Assembly (NCBI GenBank): GCA_021234155.1 | Contig: JAJEKV010000011.1 | Location: 23,262,416-23,326,415 of the forward strand | From: Isoetes taiwanensis | Lineage: Eukaryota > Streptophyta > Lycopodiopsida > Isoetales > Isoetaceae | Length of the DNA stretch: 64,000 nucleotides | Direction of reading: 5' to 3' | Shown: positions 11,864 to 22,722 of the stretch, piece after piece | How positions within the stretch are numbered: the first letter of the stretch is position 1 | Layout: the number at the start of each line of letters is the position of its first letter | Notes under the pieces: model-generated | The model's input: only the letters and a program-made list of their open reading frames with translations | Told to the model about the DNA's origin: nothing | The model's database searches: none | Position numbers and translations under genes: made by a program

Positions 11864-13450
11864 TCAGACAATATCTGGGACCTCATGAGGGAGAACACAG
11901 CGTCGAAGGACGGTATCCTTGCCTCTTTTGTAAAGATGGCCTGCAACCATGGTGTAGTCACGGACCTCGCGGAGAAATTGGTGTCTACGGGATTGACGCT
12001 TGGCTGGAGAGAGCGTGGCGTCCTCTGGTGGAAGAGCGCCGGTGAGGAGATACTGCTGAAAGTCGTGGAACCAATGTGGCGTGGCCGTGACCAGAAAGAG
12101 TTGAGCGTCAGGAAAGGCGTCTGAGACTCCCGTGGAGGGATCATCTGTGTGGATGCGTGAAAGATAATCCGGGACAACATGAGACTTGCCTGCCTTGTGA
12201 ACAATTTCAAAAGGTGCAAATTCTTGCAAAAGAAGAACCCAACGAGCAATGCGGCCCGTGGGCGTGGATTTGTTGATCAAATAAAGGAGTGCTTGGTGGT
12301 CAACAAAGAATTTGATCTGACTGCCTAAAAGATAGTGACGGAAGCGTTGGACACAGAAAATTAAACCCAAGACTTCACGCTCTGTGGCTGAGTAGTTGCG
12401 CTCAGCAGGATTGAGTTTTCTACTGGCATATCTGTTTGGTTTGTCAGTGTGCGCATCATATTCTTGAGAAAGAACAGCTCCAATAGCGAATGCCGAGACA
12501 TCTACATGGACGTGAAAGGGCTTGTCCCATTGAGGAGGAACAAGAACCGGGGCCTAAGTAAGTAAAAGCTTCAACTGTTGGAAAGCAGCATCCGCCTGGG
12601 AATTCCAAGCCCAGGTGGATTCATCACCCGTGAGTTTATGAATGGGATCTGCAATGGCTGCAAGTCCAGGAATGAAGGTGGAGTAATAATTTACCTTACC
12701 CAGGAAAGAGCGTGTTTCCTTGATATTGGCTGGTGCTTGTGCCTTGAGCACACAACTGATTTTGGCAGGATCCGTGGTGATACCTGCTTTGCTGACAACG
12801 TGTCCTAACAGAACACCTGAAGTGACACAAAAGGTGCATTTCTCAGGATTGAGACTAATGCCGGACTCATCACATTTCTGAAAGACGAGTTCCAATTTAT
12901 CCAAATGGTCAGCCATGGAACTGTAGGCAGAGAAGTCATCTTGAAAAATTTGCAAGAAGGGATTTTCCTTCATAAAATCATGAAAAACGGAGAGCATGAT
13001 GCGTTGAAACGTTGATGGAGAGTTTGATAATCCAAAAGGAACCACTTTGTAGGCAAAAGTGCCCCACGGGGTGGTGAAAGTAGTTTTGAGTTGATCAGAT
13101 TCTTTGATTGAGATCTGATTGTAGCCAGAAAAACCATCCATGAAGGAGTACATCTCATGTCCAGCAACCTCTTCTAGAACCTGGTCTGTGAAGGGAAGTG
13201 GAAAATGATCACGCTCCGTGGCCTGATTGAGTTTCCGGTAGTCCACGCAAACACGGATCTTTCCATTGTGTTTGAGTGCAATGACAATGGGGCTCACCCA
13301 TTCAGAATGTTTGACCTCATAGATCAAACCTGCAGCAAGGAGTTTGTCAATTTCTGCTTTGACGCGATCATGGTAATTGGGGTTGAGCCGGTACTGTCGT
13401 TGCTATACTGGACGTGCATCAGGTTTGGTAGGAATTGTGAGTTCCCCCAA
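11864..13450 (-). pseudogene. Element C reverse transcriptase and RNase H
   Basis: The frame is open at 13327-12554 and again at 12370-11864, with one TAG between them. RT motifs are WVSPIVIALK, GKIRVCVDYRKLN, PLPFTDQVLEEV, SFMDGFSGYNQI, TPWGTFAYKVVPFGL and the catalytic box FLQIFQDDFS. The last normally reads Y-[ILV]-D-D, so the Tyr is replaced by Phe while both Asp remain. RNase H follows (FHVHVDVSAFAIG, RYASRKLNPAERNYSATERE, FFVDHQALLYL, HKAGKSHVVPDYLSR). At the 5' side a TAG (DARPV*QRQYRL) and a one-base slip in a G run near 13450 separate it from the protease frame. Confidence 0.88.
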
Positions 13451-14457
13451 GTTTTGTTGATCCCCCGAAGGTCTCTGTAGCTCCAGGCGAAAACGTGTTT
13501 GAACTTTTTAAAGAGCGTGACGGCCCTGTTACGATAGGGTGTCGGAAGATTGGCAGCAAGGCGGACAGGCTGATTGTTGCCCACGTCCACAATCTCGATT
13601 TCAGGAGTCTGAATGTGTGGGATAACTTCCGTGTCTTGGACAATATGAGCAGGAGGTTGAAGCATGACAGGATGCGTGGCACTCTGCGTGGTGAAGAAGA
13701 GAGGTTGCTGAGTTTCATCAAGCAGAGGTTGCTTCATGACAGCGTTTAAATCAACTGGATCAGGAGAAAGTTCGGCTTCTGAAAAGTGATCAACACGTTG
13801 GATGCGATTGCAAGGAGCCAGGTAGGGGTCAAGCAAGGCAGCCACAGCCTGGTCCTGATCAAGAGTCATTTCTCCCCAAGGATCAGCATATTTGGGGTAG
13901 GATGACAGAGGCAGACTCGCGGGTGGAGCCTGACTTTGATAGATATTCTGGGCGTCCTCAGAATTAGTGTCGGAGAGAGAGGGTTCAGCATTGTCGACCG
14001 AAATGATTTTACCTGTTTCCAAGTCCATAGTGGCATTGAGATGACCATCTGTGATGACTAACTGATCCGTGGCCCAATAATGGATACTCTTGGCCTGGCG
14101 GAGAAAAGGTCTGCCAACCAGCATTTCATAATCACCTGGATCTTCTCCAACTTTCCAAACACCAAATTCTAAGGGGAATCGGAGATCACCAATGTTGATG
14201 TGAAGAAGAGGTGTGACACCTTGAGGTCTCGTGATATGGCCATTAGCCAATTTGATGTCATATGGGGCACGATAGAGTTGTTTGATGCCCATTTGTTTGC
14301 GGAGTTTATCCGTGATGAGATTGACAGCGCTACCTCCGTCAATTTGAACATGATTGACTTGTTGATGGCCCACCGTGGCATGTACCTGGGTGTAGAGGTA
14401 GCGACAGCCCCAACCAAAACGGTTGGGAGTGGCAACTGGTCCTTGAGAGCAGGGCAT
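13450..14457 (-). pseudogene. Element C protease region
   Basis: Aspartic protease that matures the polyprotein. Motifs are VQIDGGSAVNLI (active-site Asp, with DGG in place of the usual D-[ST]-G) and the C-terminal YEMLVGRPFLRQ (the ILG equivalent). A linker leads to KFKHVFAWSYRDLRGI, the usual start of a gypsy RT. The frame differs from the preceding gag frame, so there is a shift near 14400. This could be programmed, but other shifts in this copy make mutation equally likely. Confidence 0.8.
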
Positions 14458-16695
14458 AATTTCAAAATTGTTGCCAGACTTAAGGGAATTTTGATTTTTG
14501 CCAGCTCCTCTTGGAGTTCCAGAGGCACATGAGAAAAAGGATCTGCTGGATCCACAGGTGCTGGAGTGCGTGGTAATGAAGCAGCAACTTCTTTTAGTAG
14601 GTCGACCTCTGCAGCAATATTCGGATATGTCTGAGAGCGTGGAGGTTGAGATGTGGAAGGTGCTTCTTGTCTTTGCTGAGCTCGGGTGGTGGCATGAACA
14701 TTAGCCAACGTGCGGCCTTCAGCAGTTTGCATGAGGTTCAGAATGCTTTGGCGTACTTTAGGCATGACATGAGGCATGAGTTTGTCCAAGTCAGGCGCAA
14801 AGTGAACCTTTTTGTCCTCTTCATGAGGGATTGTGTCGACTGCAAAGGCAGGTTGCATGCCATTAGGAATAATGGTTAAGGGACGTGACGCCCTGGTCTG
14901 GCGTGAAACCAAACCAACCCAATTTGACGGCTGGACTGGAGGATTGAGAGCTTGAAAATTTTCTTCCTGTGCTTGTTGATCCATCTGAGGTTGATTGGCA
15001 GGAGCTGGTTGATAGCGTGATTGCTGAGGCGCTCGAGGTGGCTTCCGAAGAACGGGATGCGGGCCTTGTTTGCCATTGGCAATCCAAAGTTGGTAAGCCG
15101 TGAGGCGGACCGAGGTGGTCTGATTGGTGCCAGGAAGCTGTACCTGAACTTGTGGAAGTTGAGGACATGCCGTGGTGGTATGACCCCATTCGTGACAGTG
15201 ATAACACTGAGCTTTAGAAGGATCAAAAGGGGGGCGTGTGTTGGGTCCCCATGGTTGCTCTGGTTGCTGATAGAGTTGATTGGGTTGAGCCTGCAGTGGT
15301 TGCGGCTGATATTGTGATTGGTGCTGAGGTGTGGTTTGTACTTGATAAACCATCTTGTTGCGGAAAGGTGTAGGATGAGTGCGAGTGCACTCTTCCGTGG
15401 CATGATTGCACATGTTGCATCTTTTGCAATGAGGAGGGCCATTGGTGGAGTTGCATTCATTTGCCAAGTGGCCTTGGTATTTGCAGATATGGCACCAGAT
15501 CTGACTGCGCTGCTGATTGGCGTGTTGAGGTTGGACAGCAGTCTGTGGAACCATGACTGGTGGAATGAAAGGGAGCTCCTGAAGAGACACGCCACGGGAG
15601 GAAACATTTACTGAGTGATTGACAAGGTCGATAGCCTGCTCCAAAGTCTTCGGGCGCAGGTATTCAGTCATGAGTCGGATAGCTGGAGGAAGTCCTTGAA
15701 GAAACCAGACCAAGATCTGGCTCTGTGTCGGGTACTCTTTGAGTTTGCCGCGCGGGATGTGAAGGCGACAAGCAAAATCCCCCGCGGACTCAGTGGGCTC
15801 TTGTTGAAGGTCATTGAGTTGCTTGAGATGAAGTTGATCATCATCCGTGGTGCCATAGTGAGAAAGAAAAGCGTTTTCATTTCGCACCAATTTTGTTTCC
15901 AAAGGGCTTTTGTTGGACATAAGCCATTGATGAGGAGAAACCACGCGGTGTGGTGGAAAAGATATGGAATTTCAGTTGAGGTTGTGCATGACCATTTAGG
16001 GCAGCCAGAGCCTCAAATTCTTCCATGTGGGCCTGAGCACTTTGGTCTAAGGGTTTGCCTTTCGTGTTGCCAAAGGTTGGATAAGTCAGCTTAAGGGTCT
16101 GAAAGGTAGAAGTGAAAGTGCTGGGCTGGACAGGAACTGGATAGGGATTATATTGAGGTGGAGTTGGAGGTGGCAGAGTGCCTGAAAGACCCGGATGAAG
16201 GGGTTGCTGAGGTGGAGGTACTGGAGGTGCCTGATCATTGGTTTTGAGGTATGTAAGGTTGTAAACAGGAAGAGCGGTGGGAAATATAGGGAAGGGAAAG
16301 TCCTGGGGAGGAGCAAAAGAGACATGTGGATATCCCTGTCCACCCGGAGGAGATGATGGTTGTGAAGGCAGAGGCGTATGGCCAGAAGAATGATGGATGT
16401 AGGCATGTTCGGGGGTATGAAAGTAAGGTTGAGGAGGTTGAGCCTGATAGGGCTCCTGATAGTGATGAGGTGACTGAGGCTGTGAACAATGTTTGCACGC
16501 TTGAGGCGGAGAACTGGGACGAGACATGACACGAGGGGTGGGTGGCACCGACTGAGCCTTGGACTGAATGTGGCCTCCCTCAATGTCATAAGCAGAGCCA
16601 TACATGTCGCGAACAACTTCCCTTCGATGATGGCGCTCCAAGCGAGGCGCCGTCTGGGAAAGGAGTTCTTCTGGCGTGAAGTTGCGGACAGACAT
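14169..16695 (-). pseudogene. Element C gag
   Basis: Capsid/nucleocapsid protein. The start ATG (MSVRNFTPEELLSQ) lies 48 bases after the 5' LTR. The N-terminal 270 residues are Pro/Gln-rich. A frameshift near 15940 leads to the capsid-like segment (GDFACRLHIPRGKL, ILVWFLQGLPPAIR) and three CCHC zinc knuckles: CHICKYQGHLANEC, CKRCNMCNHATEEC and CYHCHEWGHTTTAC. A Gln/Pro-rich tail follows. Three knuckles is more than the one or two usual in plant gypsy gag. The open frames are 16695-15877 and 15944-14169. Confidence 0.85.
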
Positions 16696-16725
16696 GGCGA
16701 CAGAAGAAAGGAAAATCGAATCAGA

Positions 16726-16741
16726 CCCGGCAGCGGCGACA
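16726..16741 (-). promoter_or_regulatory. Primer binding site of element C (tRNA-Asp-like)
   Basis: One base inside the 5' LTR the - strand reads TGTCGCCGCTGCCGGG. From memory, plant tRNA-Asp ends CCCGGCAACGGCGCCA, so this site is complementary with two mismatches. tRNA-Asp priming is known for Athila/Tat elements. Confidence 0.7.
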
Positions 16742-16742
16742 G

Positions 16743-17332
16743 TGTTTGGGGTCTGGGTTCGGGAACTCCTGCAATACAGCCCTCTGTGAGGACCCTTAGA
16801 TCTAACAGGAGGATCTGGGGGCTATATCACGCGGGATTTGCAAGAAAACAAAAGAAGGGACAAAGAAAACCCAAGAACAATGAGACAACAATGATAAGCT
16901 TCCTTGATATCAATGATGATGATACATGAGCTCTCGAAATTGAGAGAAAACTGAAGTGAGACAAGACTCAAAACTCATCTAAAACTCATGTGCTAGCTCT
17001 ACTCATATATATAGTACAATGGCCTTTGGCCCAATATAGACACTCTGACTGATCTCGGTGCCGACTCCTGGAAGGAGGCCTGATTTGCAGGAATGCTGGC
17101 GGTGCCTCTTGAAGTGCCTAGAATCACGCTGACGCTGACGCAGTCGGTGACGGGCGCTCACTTGTCTGAGCGCCGCCTCTTGTTGACGGACGCAGGTTTT
17201 GACTGCGTGGTCTGCTGTTTGGTCTTCTGCTGAGCCTTTGACGACTGACCCACGCCTGGTTGTGGATCCTTGGCCTTGACTTGGTCCGTGGAATGCATGA
17301 ATAGTCCTGTACCAGGAGGCACAGGACTAACA
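16743..17332 (-). repeat. Right (5') LTR of element C
   Basis: 590 bp, TG...CA ends, directly followed by the duplication TCTAT at 17333-17337. Sense transcription runs to lower coordinates. Confidence 0.92.
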
Positions 17333-17337
17333 TCTAT

Positions 17338-19450
17338 CACTTTCTTTCTCATGACAATGTTCAAACTTATCATTTTCACATAAAAGAACATGCTCATACT
17401 CTTCAACCATGTGAGATGTGATTAGATTTACCTGATTTTTGTTTGTCCCATCCATGCTTGATTTCAGAGGATGATCTGTATTCACTCCGCTGCCCATATC
17501 TATGTTTGCTCCTTTGACTAAATACCCACTGATACTCATATCGCAAAGAAATAGCCCTGGATCCTTGGACTGTCAGGCTGGTGGCTCCATTCTACTCTTG
17601 ATGGTATCATTTGATATGATTTGTTGGACTGAAATTTCTAATTTTGTTCTTTCCCCTAACTCTTGTAACAAATTGGGAGAATAATGCATCAATTGCTCAA
17701 GAGTAAGTGTAACTTTAGTGGGCAAAACTTGGCTGATCACATCATCTTCATTTTGAATTTCCTCATCCACCATAGGAGGCATCACTATGGGCTGATTTTC
17801 TTCTATAGACTGAAACTGTTCTGTGGGCAGTACATTGAATTGCACCTTCTTAGGTGCTGATACCTTTAAAGCTTGTTCCTTCAAAGCCTTTGGAAAAGAA
17901 GTCTTAGTCTTCTCCACTATCGGCACTACTCTTGGTTCTTGAACCACCTTTCGTGATCTTGTAACCACATTTACTTCTCCAATCTCTTTTTCTTGCTGAA
18001 ATGGGTCACTGTCTACCTCAACAAATCCACAATTTACTACTGATTTTGCCTTCTCTTGCTTCTTAAGCTCCTCAATAAGAGCCTTAACTTGAGGATTCTC
18101 AATGTACTTTGCATCTTGAATGCAAACATCATTATTAGGAAGAGGTACTGATTCAAACACTTGTTGCCTTGGTGGATACTTGTTAGTTGTCCATTCTGGT
18201 TTCCCATGGATTTTCCAACAAATACTCTCATCATGCTTGAATTTATCACATAACTTGCAATACAAATGAGCCTTACTTGGATACCATCCTTTTTTGGCTG
18301 CACCATTTGCATGGAATTCATTGGAGCTTGTTGGGCAATTGGAGCTTGTGGCATCATTGGAACTTGTGGTATGATAGGTGCTGCCTGCATTGGTTGAATA
18401 GGAATAGGTGGTGCTTGTTGCATAACAGCAAATACCGGATTGGCCCTCTCAAAGAATCTCTTCTCCCTACATTCTTGATCATTATGACCTTTTATTTGGC
18501 ATCTTGAGCAGAATTTCAGCAATATACATGTAGTGTCAGAATGTCCAATAGACCCACAATACTCACAAGTAATAAATTGAACCTCCCTTGGCTTCTCACC
18601 AATTGTAAGCTTAGAAATCTTGGCTGCAATATCCTCTATTTTATGCTCTGGAGCAGCAACTTCATGAATGTATCCTAGCTTATCTTCAGCCTTGAGAGCA
18701 TATTTTTGTGCCTCTAACAATGTTGTAGGCTGTTTAGCCTTCACCTTATGAGCAATAGCTCGTTTCAGCCCCTTCACATACCATTGGATATCCATTTCAT
18801 CATTCCTTGTGATCTTCCAATGAACCACGGCTTTGAGAACCGCAATGTACCTCTGATTATACTCTCTAATGGATCCATCTTCCTTTTGTGTGAAATTTGT
18901 CCATCTTTCCATAGTCTTATCCTTACCATGGACTTCTTGATAATTAGCAATGAATGCTTCCTTTAATTCCTGATATGTCATGGTATCTGGCTGGGTTTGT
19001 GCCTTCCTCCACTGAATCTTGCAAAGAACTATGAAACCAAAGCAAGTAATCAGCAGTCGGTAACTTACATTGCTGGCAATACCTCTCAAACTTCACAATA
19101 TGCTTCAAAGGATCCCGATCCACTAGATCATCAAACTTTAAAATCCCCATTGTCTGAAAACCCCATACCATAGGTGGTAATACATCCATCTCTGCTTCTT
19201 CTTGGGTTTCTTGAAATTGGAAAAACGAAATTGAATCTCCTTTCAATTTGAAAAACGAAATTGGATTACCTTCTAGGTCGGTAAATGGAATCAAAACCTC
19301 CTGGATCTGAGAATTAGACCCCAGATCTACTCCCAAATCTGAAAAGGAAATGGAATCTTGATGCAATTTTGTACCCAAAGATTGAGTCACCGGTTCCCTT
19401 CTTGTTACGATGGAGCTTGGTAGAATATCCTTCTTACTTCTCTTGGGCAT
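17338..19450 (-). pseudogene. Element B gag with partial protease
   Basis: Open frames 19450-18944, 19089-18037, 18265-17573 and 17539-17327 cover one decayed gag. The N-terminal segment (MPKRSKKDILPSS) and capsid domain (LKHIVKFERYCQQC, QELKEAFIANYQEVHGKDKT, REYNQRYIAVLKA) are of the Retrotrans_gag type. CCHC knuckles follow: CEYCGSIGHSDTTC, CSRCQIKGHNDQEC and CKLCDKFKHDESIC. A Met/Pro/Gln-rich repeat separates the second and third. The protease starts (NIDMGSGVN) but about 300 bases present in element A are deleted before DHPLKSSMDG. Element C interrupts the element at 17332. Confidence 0.82.
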
Positions 19451-19623
19451 AAAACTATGCTCCCCTTGTCAAATTTTGCCCCGCAAATCACTTACGGCAA
19501 AATCCCCTTCACACAAGAAATTGCTCCTTTCTCAATGGTGTCGTTCTTTACCGACGATCACCAATACCAATGGTAACAACTCCTTTTTCAATGGAAATTC
19601 TTGCCGATCAATGGTCTGTCGAG

Positions 19624-19638
19624 CACCGTGGTCGCCAA
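19624..19638 (-). promoter_or_regulatory. Primer-binding-site-like sequence of element B
   Basis: Two bases inside the 5' LTR the - strand reads TTGGCGACCACGGTG. TGG at this position is expected of a PBS. I cannot name the tRNA with confidence. An inverted near-copy lies inside the other LTR at 5045-5059. Confidence 0.55.
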
Positions 19639-19640
19639 AT

Positions 19641-20091
19641 TGTTAGAGCCTGAACTTTAACCTTGTAAGAAGGATGAAAAACCCAACAATCCAAGCTCAA
19701 TCTATCAGATCAAAGCAATGCACAACACAAAGAATCCTCCTCTCCATAGCTAGATCAAGCAAAAGTACTCTCTCTCAATACACCGCATCTCTCTGTTCTC
19801 TCTCTCTCTGCTCAGATAATACAGTGGTGATCATGGATACGTGCAAATATCCTGCACGCGTGCATGTGCGTATATTCCTCCATATACGGTATATAATCTC
19901 CTATACCACCTCAATAGTGGTGAGTGTGGTGAGTGGTAAGTGGTGACTGTGGTGTGTGGTGACGAGCGTGGTGAGTGGTGACCAATGTGGTGAGTGGTGA
20001 CTGTGGTGTGTGGTGGCGAGTGTGGTGAGTGGTGACGAGTGTGGTGAGTGGTGAGTGGTGACAAGTGTGGTGAGTGGTGACCACCCCAACA
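19641..20091 (-). repeat. Right (5') LTR of element B
   Basis: 451 bp, followed by the duplication GCTTC at 20092-20096. The tandem gtggtgagtggtgac-type array spans about 19917-20083 and explains most of the extra length over the left LTR. Confidence 0.9.
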
Positions 20092-20096
20092 GCTTC

Positions 20097-20885
20097 CTCA
20101 ATACTTTTGACCTTAGATTCCAATTCAAATTCTTTTTCCTGCCATGTTATGTTATCTTTATCCCAGAAAAGATTATTCCTTGTTTCTCTCGTTGCTTCAT
20201 AAACTTCCTGCTTCTCCTTATTCCTTAATCCAACCTTTAACCTGCTTAATCTTCTGAACAAAGAGGTTCATGGATTTAGTGAAGGGGATTTTAAGGAGTT
20301 GGCTATAAAATTCTGAGAAGGATTCACAGAAGCTTTTGTTGTATAGCAATCCTGTGTTGAATTTGAATGGAATATTGGCCCCACCCTTCCTTAGCTGTGC
20401 CATATCTCCCATAAACTGAGGGAAATGATCTGAGATAGAATTTCCAATATCACAAGATGTGACCAGATTATCCCAGTCTTCTAGATCCGAGTTCCAAAGG
20501 TAAAATCTGTCCAGTAAACAGTATGTCCTTTGATCACCTTTCCTTTTATTACACCATGAGAATTTATATGTAGAGGAAGGGGAAAAATATACAAAGTTGG
20601 CCATTAACCTATCCCAAGTCTGTCTCTCTCCTTTAGACATGTTCAACCGCTTTCCAAGCTTTTCAAGCTTTTGGTCCCAAGTAGGTGTGTTGTTGAAGTC
20701 CCATGCCATCAGCCAATTTCTAATTTGATGGCCTAGGATCCAGTTGTTGATTTGGTTCCATTGCTCTTCTCTCTCAGCAGGGTCTATCAATGCATACACA
20801 TTAATTATACCGATGTTATCCTTTCCTTTCTGCAAGACTGCTACAGCCCACCTACCTCCTGGATGACAGTATTTCTGAGCAAGAC
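20097..20885 (-). pseudogene. LINE L ORF2: APE-type endonuclease, truncated
   Basis: This is the 5' half of the same LINE ORF2, cut off from the RT by element B. Endonuclease features are a beta strand GIINVYAL, the WDFNNTPTW block (normally GDFN), the LDRFYLW block and the terminal SDHFP catalytic motif. A linker rich in charged residues (ESKVKSIEE) runs up to the insertion at 20096. The N-terminal part is missing, so the LINE was 5'-truncated on insertion. The frame past the junction is off by one relative to the RT frame. Confidence 0.8.
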
Positions 20886-21847
20886 TTTTACATACCTCAA
20901 ATGGAGAAATTTGCTCGCTTTGATGATTTGGAACTAAACCGTGTGCTAAATTGCTAATTTTTGATGATTTGATGACTGAAATATGCATAGAATGGTTCAG
21001 ACCTACGTTTCAGCTTTGTAGCAGTCCAAAGAAGTTTGAGAATCAAGGACAACAATTTCTTTCATATTTGAGCATGGAAATATGGAACAATGGAGTAAAA
21101 TTGAGCATGACTATGTGGTAAAAGATGGAATTTTAGACATGAACAACACTTTATCTCAGTGTGCAGAAGCCAAAGATGCTCTTAAAGGTTTGTTTGCACC
21201 ATGTGATACTAGTAAGTTAGTTGGAATATGTCATTTTAGCAAGCTTTATTATATTACATCAAATTTGCCACATTGATATGCTGGTGCAGTAACATTTGAG
21301 CCGGTTGTTGGCCTGTGGCTTGTTCTTTGGCCATTCGTTTTGTTGTTATTACATCTTTCCAGCATTCTCCTATTTGAAAGATGCTTACTTGATAGGGTTG
21401 GGGTTGGTTGATGACTCTAGAAGGGGCTATTCTAAGGGATTTAGTTTTGGCATAGCTCCAATTACAGATGTGGAGAATTTTTAGGTTACAGCAGGTCGTT
21501 TTTCTGCAAAAACATATGGTGACGGTTCAATAATACATGATCTATCCTACGTCAATGGATGTATTTTGGTAATACGAATCCAAAGAGCTATGGTGCAGGT
21601 CAAAAGGAGTTCTAGAACTCAAGTTATCAGCTTCTAAAGTTTGCCACAGTTATAGAGGCTCTATTTCGTCACTGTCATTTTGGACCAATTTATTTTGTAC
21701 CATTTATTTGGATTTGAGGAGAGTAATTTTCCTTCTAAACATACATCTAAATGTGTCATTTGCGGACATGTCCTAAGGACCATACTAGTATATTTTATTG
21801 TGGGTTCTTCGCCACGGAGTAGAACATTTTCCCACTGTGGTCGCAAC
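20886..21847 (+). pseudogene. Element A downstream coding region
   Basis: Continuation of element A after LINE L. Segments such as EHDYVVKDGILDMNNTLSQC (21100-21180) and FSKLYYITSNLPH match element B at 5549-5929. No pol domain is visible. Stops break it into pieces. Confidence 0.6.
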
Positions 21848-22137
21848 TGTTGGGGTGGTATAGGAGACCAAATATCGTATATGGAGGCATATACGCACAT
21901 GCACGCGTGGAGGACATATGCACGTATGCATTGTAGTGTGTGCTATACATCACAGTGCTATCATATCAGAGAGGGAGAGAAAACAGAGAGATGGTGTATG
22001 AGAGAGAGATTATTTTGGCTTGATCTAGCTATGGAGATTATGAATCTTTATATTGTGCATTGCATAGATCTGTTAGGTTGAAGATTAGATTATTGGTTTT
22101 TCATCCTTCTTGTAAGGTTGAAGTTTAGGCTCTAACA
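21848..22137 (+). repeat. 3' LTR of element A
   Basis: Starts TGTTGGGGTGGT and ends AGGCTCTAACA, the reverse complement of the element B LTR ends. It is about 290 bp and lacks the gtggtgagtggtgac array, which accounts for its shorter length. The 5' LTR is outside the window. Confidence 0.8.
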
Positions 22138-22321
22138 AAAGTACTGCCACTTTAGGATGAAGTAGCTTATCGCATGCCCAAGTCTACATCTACTGCCATT
22201 GAGGAGGCAGGAGTTGAAGGGGCCGCATATTAGGAGGAAGAATATCAGTATCAAGCAACAACTTATCCATAGGATTCACAAAGCTGCATTCCTTAACCTC
22301 CTGATGACACACCCACACCAA
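22138..22321. other. Short unassigned stretch
   Basis: Lies between the end of element A and the tail of LINE G. Nothing recognisable. Confidence 0.4.
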
Positions 22322-22389
22322 AATAGAATAGAATAGAATAGAATAGAATAGAATAGAATAGAATAGAATAGAATAGAATAGAATAGAAT
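22322..22389 (-). repeat. Pentanucleotide tail (GAATA)n of LINE G
   Basis: About 13.5 perfect copies of GAATA on the + strand, at the 3' end of the - strand LINE. Short tandem repeat tails are typical of several APE LINE clades. Confidence 0.85.
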
Positions 22390-22722
22390 TATTGTCCCTT
22401 GTGCCCTAAGGCCCCTGGACTGATGTAGCATGGGCGAGCTCCTAAAAGGGCGCTACTAGCACATCACGCTGATATATTGTAATCTTTTTTAAAGGCTTTT
22501 CTTAGTTTCTATTAGTACCAGCACCCCGCTTATGATCGGCTTCATGGTCGTGCAGGGGTGCGTCATTATCAATCAGCTTTTAGCCGAGTGTTTGTGAGCT
22601 TCAATATCTCACCTCTCGGGTGATTCATATTATAAGCCCTCTTTCTTTGTGTGCTTCCTGATGCTTGGTTATCATTTCTTAGATTGCTTCTTTCAGATCT
22701 CTCATTGTGTCTGCCCTTGTCA

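Larger units (their letters stand above)
6216..17332 (-). mobile_element. Element C: Ty3/gypsy retrotransposon (Athila/Tat-like)
   Basis: This is a complete 11,117 bp LTR element on the - strand inside element B. The two 590 bp LTRs start TGTTTGGGG and end GGACTAACA on the + strand, flanked by the duplication TCTAT (6211-6215 and 17333-17337). Order in the sense direction is 5' LTR, PBS, gag, protease, RT/RNase H, integrase, a long extra ORF, PPT and 3' LTR. The RT-before-integrase order makes it Ty3/gypsy. The lack of a chromodomain, the tRNA-Asp-like PBS and the post-integrase ORF fit the Athila/Tat branch. Several frameshifts and stops make this copy non-autonomous now. Confidence 0.92.
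4631..20091 (-). mobile_element. Element B: gag/protease-only LTR retrotransposon (TR-GAG-like)
   Basis: Matching LTRs (4631-5044 and 19641-20091, TGTTAG...CCAACA on the + strand) are flanked by the duplication GCTTC at 4626-4630 and 20092-20096. The element's own sequence is about 4.3 kb once gypsy element C is removed. It encodes gag with three zinc knuckles and a partial protease, then a downstream protein without recognisable domains. No RT, RNase H or integrase is seen, so it probably depends on another element's pol. This resembles the non-autonomous TR-GAG/LARD class. It is a close relative of element A, on the opposite strand. Confidence 0.85.
1304..20885 (-). mobile_element. LINE L: 5'-truncated plant L1-type retrotransposon, split by B
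   Basis: This L1-type LINE lies on the - strand. Its own sequence is 1304-4630 and 20097-20885, about 4.1 kb in all. The 3' poly-A tail appears as a poly-T run at 1304-1333. The 5' end is truncated inside the endonuclease domain at 20885. The ORF2 domain order is endonuclease, RT and zf-RVT. It inserted into element A with a target duplication of about 10 bp, and LTR element B later split it at 4630/20097. Confidence 0.85.

Noticed and set aside
14169-14460. Programmed gag-pro frameshift in element C
   Set aside because: Possible, but the same copy has at least two other frameshifts and three stops, so a programmed site cannot be claimed.
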